A stretch of 5,821 bases of DNA from JAWXBM01 sp964602895 (lineage in GTDB: Bacteria; Pseudomonadota; Gammaproteobacteria; Xanthomonadales; SZUA-36): the NCBI GenBank assembly GCA_964602895.1, contig CAZRTG010000210.1, positions 1 through 5,821 of the forward strand, read 5' to 3'. A program made the translations under genes and the position numbers. Below the pieces are notes generated by a model, which saw only the letters and a list, made by a program, of their open reading frames with translations, did not search any database and had not been told where the DNA came from. Shown here piece after piece: positions 1-5,733 of this stretch (positions are counted from its first letter, which is position 1; each line of letters begins with the position of its first letter).

Positions 1-55
1 GGGTCGCTCCCACAGCATGGCTCGCTCATTGTAGGAGGCAGCCATGCTGCCGACC
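1..55 (+). repeat. Left copy of a perfect 55-bp inverted repeat at the window ends
   Basis: Positions 1-55 are the exact reverse complement of 5767-5821, checked base by base. Position 56 (G) against 5766 (T, complement A) is the first mismatch. The segment contains REP units only. An exact 55-base match at both extreme ends fits a shared assembly k-mer better than a biological terminal repeat. Confidence 0.9.
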
Positions 56-86
56 GACCTGAATCGCGACCATGGGTCGCTCCCAC
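31..86 (-). repeat. REPIN doublet 1 (heterotypic inverted REP pair)
   Basis: A 23-nt palindrome with head GTAGGA, stem GGCAGC/GCTGCC and loop CAT (31-53), then a 10-nt spacer, then an inverted palindrome with head GTGGGA and stem GCGACC/GGTCGC (64-86, opposite strand). Both stems are perfect 6-bp pairs. This is the layout of REPINs mobilised by REP-associated tyrosine transposases in gammaproteobacteria; the family assignment is by structure. Confidence 0.88.
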
Positions 87-104
87 AGCGTGGCTCGCTC
101 CCAC
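87..104 (-). repeat. REP half-unit between doublets 1 and 2
   Basis: On the minus strand GTGGGAGCGAGCCACGCT is an 18-nt half-unit lying exactly between the two doublets and directly before the GCGACC arm of doublet 1. It uses the GCGAGC-type arm with one loop change (CAC for CAT). Confidence 0.78.
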
Positions 105-105
105 T

Positions 106-161
106 GTAGGAGGCAGCCATGCTGCCGACCGACCTGAATCGCGACCATGGGTCGCTCCCAC
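106..161 (-). repeat. REPIN doublet 2, identical to doublet 1
   Basis: Base-for-base the same 56 bp as 31-86, including the 10-nt spacer. Palindromes lie at 106-128 (stem GGCAGC) and 139-161 (stem GCGACC, opposite strand). Identity over 59 bp (31-89 and 106-164) implies recent tandem duplication or gene conversion. Confidence 0.88.
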
Positions 162-197
162 AGCATGGGTCGCTCCCACAGCGTGGCTCGTTCCTAC
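162..197 (-). repeat. Tandem pair of 18-nt REP half-units containing the sucD stop
   Basis: On the minus strand GTAGGAACGAGCCACGCT (197-180) is followed by GTGGGAGCGACCCATGCT (179-162), then directly by the full palindrome of doublet 2 in the same 18-nt register. Each half-unit has the head, one stem arm and the loop but lacks most of the return arm. The TAG of the first unit is the sucD stop codon. Confidence 0.82.
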
Positions 198-1063
198 AAC
201 AGGGCGGATAGAGCGGCGCCCAGATCGGCTGGTGATTTTACGGTGGTGACACCCGCAGCTTCCAGCGCTTCAAACTTGGCCTCTGCCGTGCCTTTACCTC
301 CAGCAATAATGGCACCTGCATGGCCCATGCGTTTGCCTGCAGGTGCGGTAACACCGGCGATATAGGCAACCACGGGTTTGGTTACATAAGCCTTGATGAA
401 TTCGGCTGCATCTTCCTCAGCTGAACCACCGATTTCACCCACCATGATGATACCGTCGGTGTCATCATCGTCCTGGAACATGCGCAACACATCGACAAAA
501 TTCATGCCCTGTATGGGATCACCGCCAATTCCGATACAGGTGGATTGCCCCAGGCCTGCCTGCGTGGTCTGGTAAACCGCTTCATAGGTCAGTGTGCCGG
601 AACGCGACACCACACCCACGCGGCCCGGGCTGTGTATCTGCCCGGGCATGATGCCGATTTTGCATTCTCCCGGGGTGATGATACCGGGGCAGTTCGGGCC
701 GATCAGCCAGGTATTGGGCAGATTGCTCAATACCGCTTTCACCGTCATCATGTCTTTGACCGGAATACCCTCGGTGATGGCGACAATCACCCGCACACCT
801 GCATCGGCCGCTTCCAAAATGGCATCGGCAGCAAATGGCGGTGGCACATAGATGACGCTGGCATCGGCTCCGGTTTCACGCACGGCTTCAACCACCGTAT
901 TGAATACCGGCAATCCCAGATGCTCGCTGCCGCCTTTGCCTGGCGTGACACCACCGACCAGTTTTGTCCCGTAGTCCAATGCCTGTTTGGAATGGAAGGT
1001 GCCCTGATTGCCGGTGAAACCCTGGCAAATCACCTTTGTGTTTTTATCGACCAAAACGCTCAT
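194..1063 (-). CDS. sucD: Succinyl-CoA synthetase (ADP/GDP-forming), alpha subunit
   Basis: The alpha subunit of succinyl-CoA ligase carries the CoA-binding domain and the histidine that is phosphorylated while succinyl-CoA is converted to succinate, CoA and ATP or GTP in the TCA cycle (cytosol). The 289-residue protein has the usual length for the family. The N-terminal Rossmann-type CoA-binding region is clear (GFTGNQGTFHSKQAL, residues 15-29), followed by GPNCPGIITP (122-131), SRSGTLTYE (153-161), GIGGDPIQG (178-186) and the active-site segment GHAGAIIAGGKGTA (247-260), with His248 as the expected phosphohistidine. The start is the ATG at 1061-1063, 8 nt after AAGGAG. The stop TAG (194-196) lies inside the GTAG head of a REP half-unit, so the repeat provides the stop codon. 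sucC lies upstream on the same strand across a 209-bp REP-filled gap. Identity is nearly certain; that the final codons were shaped by the repeat is inference. Confidence 0.98.
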   Translation of the reverse strand: MSVLVDKNTKVICQGFTGNQGTFHSKQALDYGTKLVGGVTPGKGGSEHLGLPVFNTVVEAVRETGADASVIYVPPPFAADAILEAADAGVRVIVAITEGIPVKDMMTVKAVLSNLPNTWLIGPNCPGIITPGECKIGIMPGQIHSPGRVGVVSRSGTLTYEAVYQTTQAGLGQSTCIGIGGDPIQGMNFVDVLRMFQDDDDTDGIIMVGEIGGSAEEDAAEFIKAYVTKPVVAYIAGVTAPAGKRMGHAGAIIAGGKGTAEAKFEALEAAGVTTVKSPADLGAALSALL

Positions 1064-1071
1064 TCAAAAAT

Positions 1072-1077
1072 CTCCTT
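1072..1077 (-). promoter_or_regulatory. Ribosome binding site of sucD
   Basis: AAGGAG on the minus strand, 8 nt before the sucD ATG. It is a strong site that fixes the start. It sits just outside the neighbouring REP elements, whose nearest recognisable unit ends at 1093, so sucD translation can start independently of sucC although 209 bp of repeats separate the genes. Confidence 0.85.
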
Positions 1078-1092
1078 AACCTAATTCTTTTT

Positions 1093-1110
1093 GCAGGAAG
1101 CCGCCGTGCT
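1093..1110 (+). repeat. Diverged GGCAGC-type REP half-unit
   Basis: GCAGGAAGCCGCCGTGCT matches GTAGGAGGCAGCCATGCT at 14 of 18 positions and abuts doublet 3 in the same register as intact half-units elsewhere. It is the only half-unit here that resembles the GGCAGC arm. Confidence 0.55.
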
Positions 1111-1168
1111 GTGGGAGGCAGCCATGCTGCCGACCTTTACCCATTTCGCGACCATGGGTCGCTCCTGC
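1111..1168 (+). repeat. REPIN doublet 3 (diverged)
   Basis: Palindrome with head GTGGGA and stem GGCAGC/GCTGCC (1111-1133), 12-nt spacer (1134-1145), and inverted palindrome with stem GCGACC/GGTCGC (1146-1168) whose outer end reads GCTCCTGC instead of GCTCCCAC. Both stems are intact although spacer and ends have drifted. Confidence 0.85.
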
Positions 1169-1171
1169 AAT

Positions 1172-1189
1172 GTAGAGGCGAGTGGTGCT
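1172..1189 (+). repeat. Diverged REP half-unit before doublet 4
   Basis: GTAGAGGCGAGTGGTGCT matches the intact half-unit GTGGGAGCGAGCCATGCT at 12 of 18 positions, has the same length and lies directly before the GCGAGC arm of doublet 4. Register rather than identity is the main support. Confidence 0.5.
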
Positions 1190-1245
1190 GTGGGAGCGAG
1201 CCATGCTCGCGATTCGGATTGATCGGCAGCATGGCTGCCTCCTAC
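1190..1245 (+). repeat. REPIN doublet 4
   Basis: Palindrome with head GTGGGA and stem GCGAGC/GCTCGC (1190-1212), 10-nt spacer, inverted palindrome with stem GGCAGC/GCTGCC and end TCCTAC (1223-1245). It is close to doublet 5 after pilR, differing mainly in the spacer, and lies opposite in orientation to doublets 1-3. Confidence 0.87.
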
Positions 1246-1254
1246 AATTAGAAA

Positions 1255-1265
1255 CTCGCTCCTAC
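1255..1265 (-). repeat. Truncated REP head just after the sucC stop
   Basis: GTAGGAGCGAG on the minus strand begins 7 nt beyond the sucC TAA. The rest of the unit is not recognisable. Its distance from the stop equals that of the REP array from the pilR stop. Confidence 0.6.
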
Positions 1266-1272
1266 AGGGTTG

Positions 1273-2436
1273 TTAGCCTTTGGCCGCTGCAACGACCTTG
1301 GTCGCTGCATCATTCAAATCGCTGGCTGAAATTATTGCCAGGCCGCTTTGGCCCAACATCTCACGCCCTTTCTCCACATTGGTGCCTTCCAGGCGCACTA
1401 CGACCGGCACTTCAACGCCGACCTCTTTCACCGCCTCAATGATGCCTTCGGCGATTTCATCGCAGCGTACGATGCCACCGAAAATGTTCACCAGAATGGC
1501 TTCGACCTTGTCACTGGAAAGAATCAATTTGAAAGCCTCTTTCACCCGCTCGGCATTCGAACCGCCACCTACGTCAAGAAAGTTGGCCGGCTCACCACCG
1601 TTCAGCTTGATCACGTCCATGGTGGCCATGGCCAAACCGGCACCATTGACCATGCAGGCGATGTTGCCATCCAGCGTCACATAATTCAGGTCGTGACGAC
1701 TGGCTGCCACTTCGGTGGGATCTTCCTGTGCTTCATCACGCATCGCAGCCAGGTCTTTGTGACGGAACAGGGCGTTGTCATCGATATTGATCTTGGCATC
1801 CAGTGCCAGCAGGTCGCCTTTGCCGTCAATCACCAGCGGGTTTACTTCGATCAGGCTCAGATCTTTATCTTTGTATAAGCGATAAAGGCCATCCATGATC
1901 GAAGTTAATTGTTTGACTTGCCTGGCATTCAAACCCATACCGAAGCCCATCTGTCGCGCCTGAAAAGGCTGCAAACCCGCGGTATTGTCCACATGAACCG
2001 TCACCAGTTTTTCCGGTTCAGTCGCTGCAACCTGTTCGATATCCATGCCGCCTGCTGCAGAACCCATGAACGTAACGCAACGATTGACCCGATCGGTCAA
2101 TGCGGAAAGATACAGCTCAGTCTCAATATCAGAAGCTTCAGCAATCAAAACCTTATCCACCGGCAAGGCCAGACCACCCGTTTGATAAGTCTCAATTTTC
2201 ATGTTGAGCATGCGTTCGGCTTCGCTGCGAACCTCATCCAGCGACCTGACCAGTTTCACGCCACCCGCTTTGCCGCGACCACCTGCGTGGACCTGAGCCT
2301 TGACAACCCAGCTATCGCCACCCATGGTTTTGGCAGCAGTCACTGCCTCTTCAGGCGTGGCAGCGACCTGGCCCACTGGCACCGGGATGCCGTATGCGGC
2401 GAACAAATCCTTCGCCTGGTATTCATGAAAATTCAT
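1273..2436 (-). CDS. sucC: Succinyl-CoA synthetase (ADP-forming), beta subunit
   Basis: The beta subunit binds nucleotide and succinate and pairs with SucD. The 387-residue protein is the usual family length. It shows the start typical of SucC (MNFHEYQAKDLF), an ATP-grasp nucleotide-binding stretch KAQVHAGGRGKAGG (46-59), EVNPL (197-201) and Asp213 as likely metal ligands, and the C-terminal flavodoxin-like ligase domain with NGAGLAMATMD (264-274), FLDVGGG (286-292), NIFGGI (317-322) and LEGTNVEKG (349-357). The reading frame is open 13 codons further upstream, but I chose the internal ATG at 2434-2436 because it matches the family N-terminus and follows AGGAG by 5 nt. The stop is TAA at 1273-1275, and a REP half-unit begins 7 nt beyond it. 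The gene diverges from pilS, so sucCD is not directly behind sucAB here and should have its own promoter. Confidence 0.98.
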   Translation of the reverse strand: MNFHEYQAKDLFAAYGIPVPVGQVAATPEEAVTAAKTMGGDSWVVKAQVHAGGRGKAGGVKLVRSLDEVRSEAERMLNMKIETYQTGGLALPVDKVLIAEASDIETELYLSALTDRVNRCVTFMGSAAGGMDIEQVAATEPEKLVTVHVDNTAGLQPFQARQMGFGMGLNARQVKQLTSIMDGLYRLYKDKDLSLIEVNPLVIDGKGDLLALDAKINIDDNALFRHKDLAAMRDEAQEDPTEVAASRHDLNYVTLDGNIACMVNGAGLAMATMDVIKLNGGEPANFLDVGGGSNAERVKEAFKLILSSDKVEAILVNIFGGIVRCDEIAEGIIEAVKEVGVEVPVVVRLEGTNVEKGREMLGQSGLAIISASDLNDAATKVVAAAKG

Positions 2437-2441
2437 TGCAA

Positions 2442-2446
2442 CTCCT
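2442..2446 (-). promoter_or_regulatory. Ribosome binding site of sucC
   Basis: AGGAG on the minus strand, 5 nt before the ATG at 2434-2436. It supports this start over the ATG 13 codons upstream, which would add a non-family extension (MPAFRRWPQAGVA). Confidence 0.75.
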
Positions 2447-2483
2447 GCTTGAGGCCACCGACGGAAAGCCGGCAAAGTCGGCT

Positions 2484-2512
2484 ATTTTCCCCTGTATCGC
2501 TGTGCAAATCAA
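2484..2512 (-). promoter_or_regulatory. Weak candidate promoter for sucCD
   Basis: On the minus strand TTGATT (2507-2512) and GAAAAT (2484-2489) have 17-nt spacing; each matches 4 of 6 sigma-70 consensus bases. The predicted start, near 2477, gives a leader of about 40 nt. An alternative -35, TTGAAA (2530-2535), has no good partner -10. sucCD must start transcription in this divergent region because the next gene upstream faces away, but the exact site is uncertain. Confidence 0.28.
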
Positions 2513-2536
2513 AGCCGATAAGCGAATTGTTTCAAA

Positions 2537-2545
2537 TGTTATACT
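2537..2545 (+). promoter_or_regulatory. Candidate extended -10 promoter for pilSR
   Basis: TGTTATACT combines an extended -10 TG with a hexamer TATACT (2540-2545). No good -35 is seen: GATAAG at 2517-2522 would have 17-nt spacing, and extended -10 promoters tolerate a weak -35. Transcription would begin near 2552, leaving a leader of about 45 nt before the pilS ATG. Prediction by eye only. Confidence 0.5.
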
Positions 2546-2555
2546 CTGAGCGCCT

Positions 2556-2573
2556 CTGCCAAGTCCATGGCAG
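2556..2573 (+). other. Small hairpin in the predicted pilS leader
   Basis: CTGCCA and TGGCAG form a perfect 6-bp stem with a 6-nt loop, a few bases after the predicted transcription start and 22 nt before the pilS ATG. It could be a leader structure or a dyad operator, or chance. It is not a REP copy. Confidence 0.3.
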
Positions 2574-2595
2574 CGCTGTTTAAGAGAAGCACAAC

Positions 2596-4254
2596 ATGCA
2601 AACGGCGGATGCCGATAACCTGATTGATACACAGTCCAACCATTACCCTCTTCCGGAGTCGTTAACACGGCGTATTCTGGGTTATCTGGGTGTATACCGG
2701 TTGGTGATCGCGCTGCTGCTTCTGGCTGGCCAGTTCAGCCTGTTTAACGGTAATTTGTTCAGCAACCTGGAAGTCGCGCTGTTGCCCGCCCTGTTATTGG
2801 CCTATCTGCTATTCGCTGCATCCCAGCTGTTCATGGCCCAGAGCCGTGAAGCAAGAGTCCACCAGATGGCACGCAATGTTTTGCTGCTGGATGTGGTTTT
2901 TCTCGGCAGCCTGCAATTTTTATTGGCAAACCTCAGCAGTGGCATACCCACTTTGCTGGTCTTTACTGCCGCCATGGCCGGCATGCTGCTGCCCTTGCGT
3001 CTGGCCCTGTTTATTGCTTCTGTGGCCAGCCTGTCCCTGATCGGGGAAGCAGTTTACAGCGGTATGCAAGGCAGTAGAGTACAGGACCACCTGCTGAGTT
3101 CTGCCGTCTACGGCGCCACCGCCATGGTTATTTGCCTGTTGTCACAAAAGCTGGCGAATTGGGCACGCAACTACCGCCTTATCGCCGAGCGGCAGGAAGT
3201 GCAGATTTCCGACCTGGAAGAAGTCAACGAAACCATTATCCGTAATATGTCTACCGGCATTCTGGCTGTGGATGCCAATCGCCGCATTCGCATCATGAAT
3301 GAATATGCGTGGTTTCTGCTGGGCAGCCCCAAGGTACGTGAATTGCTGCTACACGACTTGTCACCGCGCCTGGATCGTCTGGTGGAGAAATGGATGGACA
3401 GCCCGAGCACTCAGGTGGGCCCCGTCGTGTTGGAAACCAGCCAGGCCAATATTTTGCCCACACTGGCCTTCTTGCCAGGTGATGAAAAACCGGGTGCGCT
3501 GGTAGTACTCAATGATGAAACCGTCATTTCACGCCGGGCGCTGGAGTTGTCTGCCAACTCCCTGGCCAAACTGTCCGGCAGCATTGCACATGAAATCCGC
3601 AATCCACTGGCAGCGTTGACGCATGCCGCGCAGTTGCTCGATGAATCACCCTCCATCACGCTCAACGACATGCGCCTGACCAATATCATTATTGACCAAT
3701 CCAAGCGCATGAATGGCATTGTTGAAAACATCCTGCAGCTTTCCAGACAGGAGCAGTCCCGGCCCGAACCGGTAGAACTGAACAGTTTTCTCAAATCGCT
3801 TGCAGATGAATTTCGATCTTCACAAAGCGCCAGCAGCCTCGGTTTTGACCTGTTGATGGAAACCGGCAAAACCCTGGTCGTGTTCGATAAAAGCCAACTG
3901 CATCAATGCCTGTGGAAATTACTGGACAACACCATCCACCACGCCAGCGTGAAACGTCCACCTCATGCGCTATTGAAAATGCGCAAGGACGAGAGCGCCG
4001 GGTATTGTGTAATAACCGTAGAAGACAATGGCCCGGGCATTCCGAATTCCCGCATTGCTGACATATTTGAACCGTTTTATACCACCCGTAAAGAAGGTTC
4101 GGGGTTGGGTCTGTATGTCGCCAGGCAATTGTGTGAAGCAAATCAGGCCGAACTTACGGTAGACTCTCAGCCTGGCATTGGTACGTCCTTTCACATCAGA
4201 ATGGGCCTGGCCCCACAACAGAGCCATATCATGAAGAGTTCCGCCAACGCGTGA
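2596..4254 (+). CDS. pilS: PilS-type membrane sensor histidine kinase
   Basis: An inner-membrane histidine kinase of 552 residues, best read as PilS, which phosphorylates PilR to control pilin expression. Residues about 28-187 form a hydrophobic domain with five to six membrane segments (roughly 30-50, 58-80, 95-112, 118-147 which may be two, 167-187) and almost no periplasmic loops, as in PilS. A PAS-like cytoplasmic domain spans about 205-310. The kinase core follows: H-box SIAHEIRNPL with phospho-acceptor His332, N-box region LWKLLDNTIHHA with Asn445, D-box EDNGPGI (476-482), F-box FEPFYTTR (491-498) and G2 box GSGLGLYVAR (501-510). The N-box has Lys441 and Thr446 where many kinases have Asn and Ala. 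The N-terminus carries about 20 polar residues before the first hydrophobic stretch. The ATG is preceded only by a weak purine stretch (AAGAGAAG, 2582-2589). pilR follows 41 bp later. The PilS name rests on domain layout plus the PilR neighbour. Confidence 0.9.
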   Translation: MQTADADNLIDTQSNHYPLPESLTRRILGYLGVYRLVIALLLLAGQFSLFNGNLFSNLEVALLPALLLAYLLFAASQLFMAQSREARVHQMARNVLLLDVVFLGSLQFLLANLSSGIPTLLVFTAAMAGMLLPLRLALFIASVASLSLIGEAVYSGMQGSRVQDHLLSSAVYGATAMVICLLSQKLANWARNYRLIAERQEVQISDLEEVNETIIRNMSTGILAVDANRRIRIMNEYAWFLLGSPKVRELLLHDLSPRLDRLVEKWMDSPSTQVGPVVLETSQANILPTLAFLPGDEKPGALVVLNDETVISRRALELSANSLAKLSGSIAHEIRNPLAALTHAAQLLDESPSITLNDMRLTNIIIDQSKRMNGIVENILQLSRQEQSRPEPVELNSFLKSLADEFRSSQSASSLGFDLLMETGKTLVVFDKSQLHQCLWKLLDNTIHHASVKRPPHALLKMRKDESAGYCVITVEDNGPGIPNSRIADIFEPFYTTRKEGSGLGLYVARQLCEANQAELTVDSQPGIGTSFHIRMGLAPQQSHIMKSSANA

Positions 4255-4286
4255 ACCCTGTGTGCAGGCTCACAACCAATTAGTGC

Positions 4287-4294
4287 AGGGAAAG
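4287..4294 (+). promoter_or_regulatory. Ribosome binding site of pilR
   Basis: AGGGAAAG ends one base before the pilR ATG; its AGGG core is 5 nt from the start. It lies in the 41-bp pilS-pilR gap, which holds no visible terminator or promoter, so the two genes are likely co-transcribed. Confidence 0.6.
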
Positions 4295-4295
4295 A

Positions 4296-5690
4296 ATGAA
4301 CTCAGGTTTGCAGCGTGTGTTGGTAATAGACGATGAGCCCGATATTCGTGAGTTGCTTGACCTGACCCTCAGCCGCATGGGTTTGAAAGTAACCACCGCG
4401 GAAGACCTGGGTGAGGCGCGTCGTCAATTATCGGCCAATTCGTTCAGCTTTTGCCTGACGGACATGCGATTGCCCGATGGCAACGGCCTGGATCTGGTCA
4501 GGGAGATTAACGAACAGTATCCCGAGTTGCCCTGTGCGGTGATTACTGCGCATGGCAAAGTTGAAGATGCCGTCAACGCGCTGAAAATGGGCGCTTTCGA
4601 CTTTGTCTCCAAACCCGTCGATCTGGCCGTACTGCGCAAACTCGTCAATACCGCCCTGCGATTGCGCGGCAAAGACGCAGAAGAACAACCCAAAGGCGAA
4701 AGCCAGGAAAAAACCAGCCTTCCGGCCCAACTGGACCGCATGATTGGCAAATCGCCCGCCATCCGTCAGGTTCAGGCCATGATTGCCAAGCTGGCGCGTA
4801 GCCAGGCGCCGGTGCTGATCAGCGGTGACTCCGGTTCAGGTAAAGAATTGGCTGCCCGCCTGATCCATGATTTGGGGCCGCGCGGCGATGGTCCGTTCAT
4901 CCCGGTCAACTGCGGCGCGATTCCTTCGGAACTGATGGAAAGCGAATTTTTTGGCCACAAAAAAGGCAGCTTCACCGGCGCCACAGGCGACAAAGATGGC
5001 CTGTTTAAAGCCGCCGATGGCGGCACCCTGATGCTGGACGAAGTTGCTGACCTGCCCTTACACATGCAGGTCAAACTGCTGCGCGTGATCCAGGAGAAAG
5101 CGGTGATGCCTATCGGCGGGCGTGAAGAGGTTAAAGTGGATGTGCGCGTCGTCAGTGCTTCTCACCAGATCCTCAAACCGCTGGTGGAAAGCGGCAAATT
5201 CCGCAGCGACCTGTACTTCCGTCTGAACGTGATTGAATTGCATATGCCCAGCCTGCAGGAGCGGCGCGAAGACATACCGTTATTGGCCAAACATTTCCTG
5301 CAGGACATTTCCGAACAATGGCACGAAGGCGAGACACTGGAAATATCGCCCGCCGCCATGGATGCGTTGAAAGGTCATCACTACACCGGCAACGTGCGGG
5401 AACTGATCAATATTCTGCAGCGTGCCATGACCATGGCCGAGGGCAGCGTGATTTACCCCGATGATCTGATGCTGGAGCATGTGGGTGGGCCGGCAGAAGT
5501 GGCGCTGCCCGCAGCCGAGAATGTTGAACCCGGTGATGGCTCACTGGATACCGTGATCGAAGACATCGAAAAACAGATGCTGGAAGAAGCGTTGAAGAAA
5601 GCCCGCTACAACAAAACCAAAGCAGCCGAAATTCTCGGCATCAGTTTCCGCTCCTTCCGCTACAAATTGAAGAAATACGGTATCGATTAA
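4296..5690 (+). CDS. pilR: PilR-type sigma-54-dependent response regulator
   Basis: A 464-residue NtrC-family activator. The receiver domain (about 6-120) has acidic pocket Asp12/Asp13, phospho-acceptor Asp56 in LTDMRLPDG, Thr84 and Lys106 in SKPVD. A polar linker (about 125-143) leads to the AAA+ domain (about 148-385): Walker A GDSGSGKE (177-184), sigma-54 contact loop GSFTGA (224-229), Walker B GGTLMLDEV (242-250, Asp248/Glu249), and arginine-finger region FRSDLYFRL (302-310). The contact loop has Ser for the usual Ala of GAFTGA, a variant I recall from PilR proteins. GNVRELINILQRA (365-377) has Ile371 where the family usually has Glu. A Fis-type helix-turn-helix (about 438-460, NKTKAAEILGISFRSFRYK) ends the protein. 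Phosphorylated PilR activates the sigma-54 promoter of pilA; no pilin gene lies in this window. A modest Shine-Dalgarno (AGGGAAAG, 4287-4294) precedes the ATG. A REP array begins 7 nt after the TAA. Confidence 0.94.
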   Translation: MNSGLQRVLVIDDEPDIRELLDLTLSRMGLKVTTAEDLGEARRQLSANSFSFCLTDMRLPDGNGLDLVREINEQYPELPCAVITAHGKVEDAVNALKMGAFDFVSKPVDLAVLRKLVNTALRLRGKDAEEQPKGESQEKTSLPAQLDRMIGKSPAIRQVQAMIAKLARSQAPVLISGDSGSGKELAARLIHDLGPRGDGPFIPVNCGAIPSELMESEFFGHKKGSFTGATGDKDGLFKAADGGTLMLDEVADLPLHMQVKLLRVIQEKAVMPIGGREEVKVDVRVVSASHQILKPLVESGKFRSDLYFRLNVIELHMPSLQERREDIPLLAKHFLQDISEQWHEGETLEISPAAMDALKGHHYTGNVRELINILQRAMTMAEGSVIYPDDLMLEHVGGPAEVALPAAENVEPGDGSLDTVIEDIEKQMLEEALKKARYNKTKAAEILGISFRSFRYKLKKYGID

Positions 5691-5697
5691 CCCCTCT

Positions 5698-5733
5698 GTA
5701 GGAGCGACCCATGATGTGGGAGCGAGCCATGAT
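5698..5733 (+). repeat. Tandem pair of 18-nt REP half-units after pilR
   Basis: GTAGGAGCGACCCATGAT (5698-5715) is followed by GTGGGAGCGAGCCATGAT (5716-5733), then the full palindrome of doublet 5 in the same 18-nt register. As after sucD, the first unit has a GTAG head and the later ones GTGG. Confidence 0.83.

Larger units (their letters stand above)
1..197 (-). repeat. REP/REPIN array at the 3' end of sucD
   Basis: Read along the sucD strand the array runs: two 18-nt half-units (197-162), a full doublet (161-106), one base, a half-unit (104-87), a second doublet (86-31), a shortened half-unit (28-14), then the start of a further unit cut by the window edge (13-1). A 59-bp segment is exactly repeated at 31-89 and 106-164, a period of 75 bp. 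Four copies of GGGTCGCTCCCACAGC start at 1, 74, 149 and 167. The array overlaps the sucD stop codon. No poly-T run follows any hairpin, so it is not a classical intrinsic terminator, though such hairpins can protect mRNA 3' ends. Confidence 0.9.
1093..1265. repeat. REP/REPIN array between sucC and sucD
   Basis: This fills most of the 209-bp gap inside the presumed sucCD transcript. In plus-strand order it contains a diverged half-unit (1093-1110), doublet 3 (1111-1168), a diverged half-unit (1172-1189), doublet 4 (1190-1245) and an 11-nt fragment GTAGGAGCGAG on the minus strand (1255-1265). Copies here are more diverged than in the flanking arrays, suggesting greater age. sucC and sucD are normally almost contiguous, so the array has opened the operon. 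There is no intrinsic terminator signature. Confidence 0.87.
2437..2595. other. Repeat-free divergent intergenic region between sucC and pilS
   Basis: These 159 bp separate the two divergent start codons and contain both sets of initiation signals. No REP motif occurs, unlike every post-stop gap longer than 41 bp in the window. A 5-bp stem AGCCG/CGGCT (2467-2471, 2479-2483) with a 7-nt loop falls at about the predicted sucC transcription start; its role is unclear. Confidence 0.8.

Noticed and set aside
1..200. CRISPR-like array suggested by regular repeats
   Set aside because: The repeat period contains only more copies of the same palindrome family; there are no unique spacers of uniform length and no cas genes.
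147..365. Open frame on the plus strand starting in the repeats and running antisense into sucD
   Set aside because: Its N-terminus is translated REP sequence and the remainder is the antisense shadow of sucD; no ribosome binding site or recognisable domain.
545..1084. 179-codon open frame antisense to sucD
   Set aside because: sucD is unmistakable on the opposite strand; the antisense frame has no family features.
2376..2393. TGGCAC followed by TGCC, resembling a sigma-54 -24/-12 promoter
   Set aside because: It lies inside sucC coding sequence, the -12 part does not match TTGC at the right spacing, and no gene starts downstream on that strand in range.
2467..2488. Stem AGCCG/CGGCT followed by ATTTT on the plus strand, resembling an intrinsic terminator
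   Set aside because: The stem is only 5 bp with a short T-run, and no plus-strand gene ends upstream of it.
1909..2583. 224-codon open frame antisense to sucC
   Set aside because: Shadow of sucC; composition lacks any domain signature and it runs through the divergent promoter region.
3411..3869. 152-codon minus-strand frame opposite pilS
   Set aside because: Lies wholly within the PilS kinase coding region, with no start signal or recognisable motif.
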